Assembly: GCF_004364245.1 (NCBI RefSeq)
Contig: NZ_SOAV01000011.1
Location: 245,215-309,214, forward strand
DNA from: Streptomyces sp. BK208
GTDB taxonomy: Bacteria > Actinomycetota > Actinomycetes > Streptomycetales > Streptomycetaceae
Direction of reading: 5' to 3'
Length of the DNA: 64,000 bases
Shown: in pieces, positions 63,885 to 64,000 of the stretch
Layout: each line of letters opens with the position of its first letter
Position numbering within the stretch: position 1 is the first letter of the stretch
The notes under the pieces: generated by a model
Database searches by the model: none
Told to the model about the DNA's origin: nothing
Seen by the model: only the letters and a program-made list of their open reading frames with translations
Program-made: the position numbers and the translations under genes

Positions 63885-64000
<116 letters not shown>

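Overview
The window is high-GC DNA with strong G/C third-codon bias, GTG/TTG starts, many 1-4 bp stop/start overlaps and typical actinomycete families (MmyB-like XRE regulators, a ricin-lectin membrane protein, DasR-like operators, ClpC, PcaDC, InhA-type reductase). It is almost certainly a Streptomyces chromosome segment, probably from an accessory-rich arm. The last ~110 bases are a G/C homopolymer run that looks like a low-quality contig end. I see no rRNA, tRNA or CRISPR.

Layout. 1-10 kb: a secreted GH2 beta-galactosidase cut by the window edge, a ricin-lectin membrane protein, a macrodomain hydrolase, a phytoene-desaturase-like oxidoreductase, HisN-type phosphatase, a cytosolic gamma-glutamyltransferase, an EF-hand protein and a methyltransferase. 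10.3-13.6 kb: a tight three-gene operon with an archaeal-type MfnB furan synthase (TTG start), an aldehyde dehydrogenase and a zinc alcohol dehydrogenase. 13.8-20.4 kb: an SDR/XRE divergent pair, a lipoate ligase with unusual domain order, a histidine kinase whose response regulator survives only as a 30-codon internal-deletion remnant, an AhpD-like protein and a secreted DUF3558-like protein. 20.7-25.6 kb: an accessory block with an XRE-cupin regulator (palindrome over a leaderless-type promoter), an aromatic amino acid decarboxylase-like enzyme, a broken HAD/MBL composite, and an MFS/HxlR divergent pair.

25.8-32.4 kb: a reductive-pyrimidine/hydantoin catabolism operon on the minus strand (nitrilase, class III aminotransferase, PucR remnant, hydantoinase, LLM oxidoreductase, NCS1 permease). 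Its own regulator is truncated and joined to what looks like the tail of a second nitrilase. 32.6-38.2 kb: small XRE regulator, leaderless-type methionine aminopeptidase, ClpC ATPase, secreted gamma-glutamyltransferase.

38.9-50.8 kb is the most interesting region. It begins right after a truncated conserved gene and carries an acyl-CoA carboxylase beta/epsilon pair, a flavin-dependent halogenase, a Kef-type antiporter, an atypical FabD acyltransferase, a SnoaL/NTF2-like protein, a carboxymuconolactone-decarboxylase-like protein, and a five-gene operon of KAS III, acyl carrier protein, KAS II, FabG and InhA-type enoyl reductase. Together these make a stand-alone type II fatty-acid-synthase-like pathway with a halogenase and no recognisable dehydratase.

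51.2-57.4 kb returns to core-like genes: an AA10 lytic polysaccharide monooxygenase behind tandem chitinase/DasR-type boxes, a secreted amidase, a DUF6278-like protein, exonuclease III, an MBL hydrolase and PcaDC. The first ~31 codons of pcaDC have foreign codon use and abut a broken tyrosine integrase, which suggests an integrative element once targeted this gene. 58.5-63.9 kb: an SDR stub fused to the integrase, then MFS exporter, cyclophilin-like lipoprotein, SDR, cupin, zinc alcohol dehydrogenase and a divergent MmyB-like regulator. A recurring theme is gene fragments joined by deletion (17.1, 22.8, 30.1, 38.5 and 58.5 kb).
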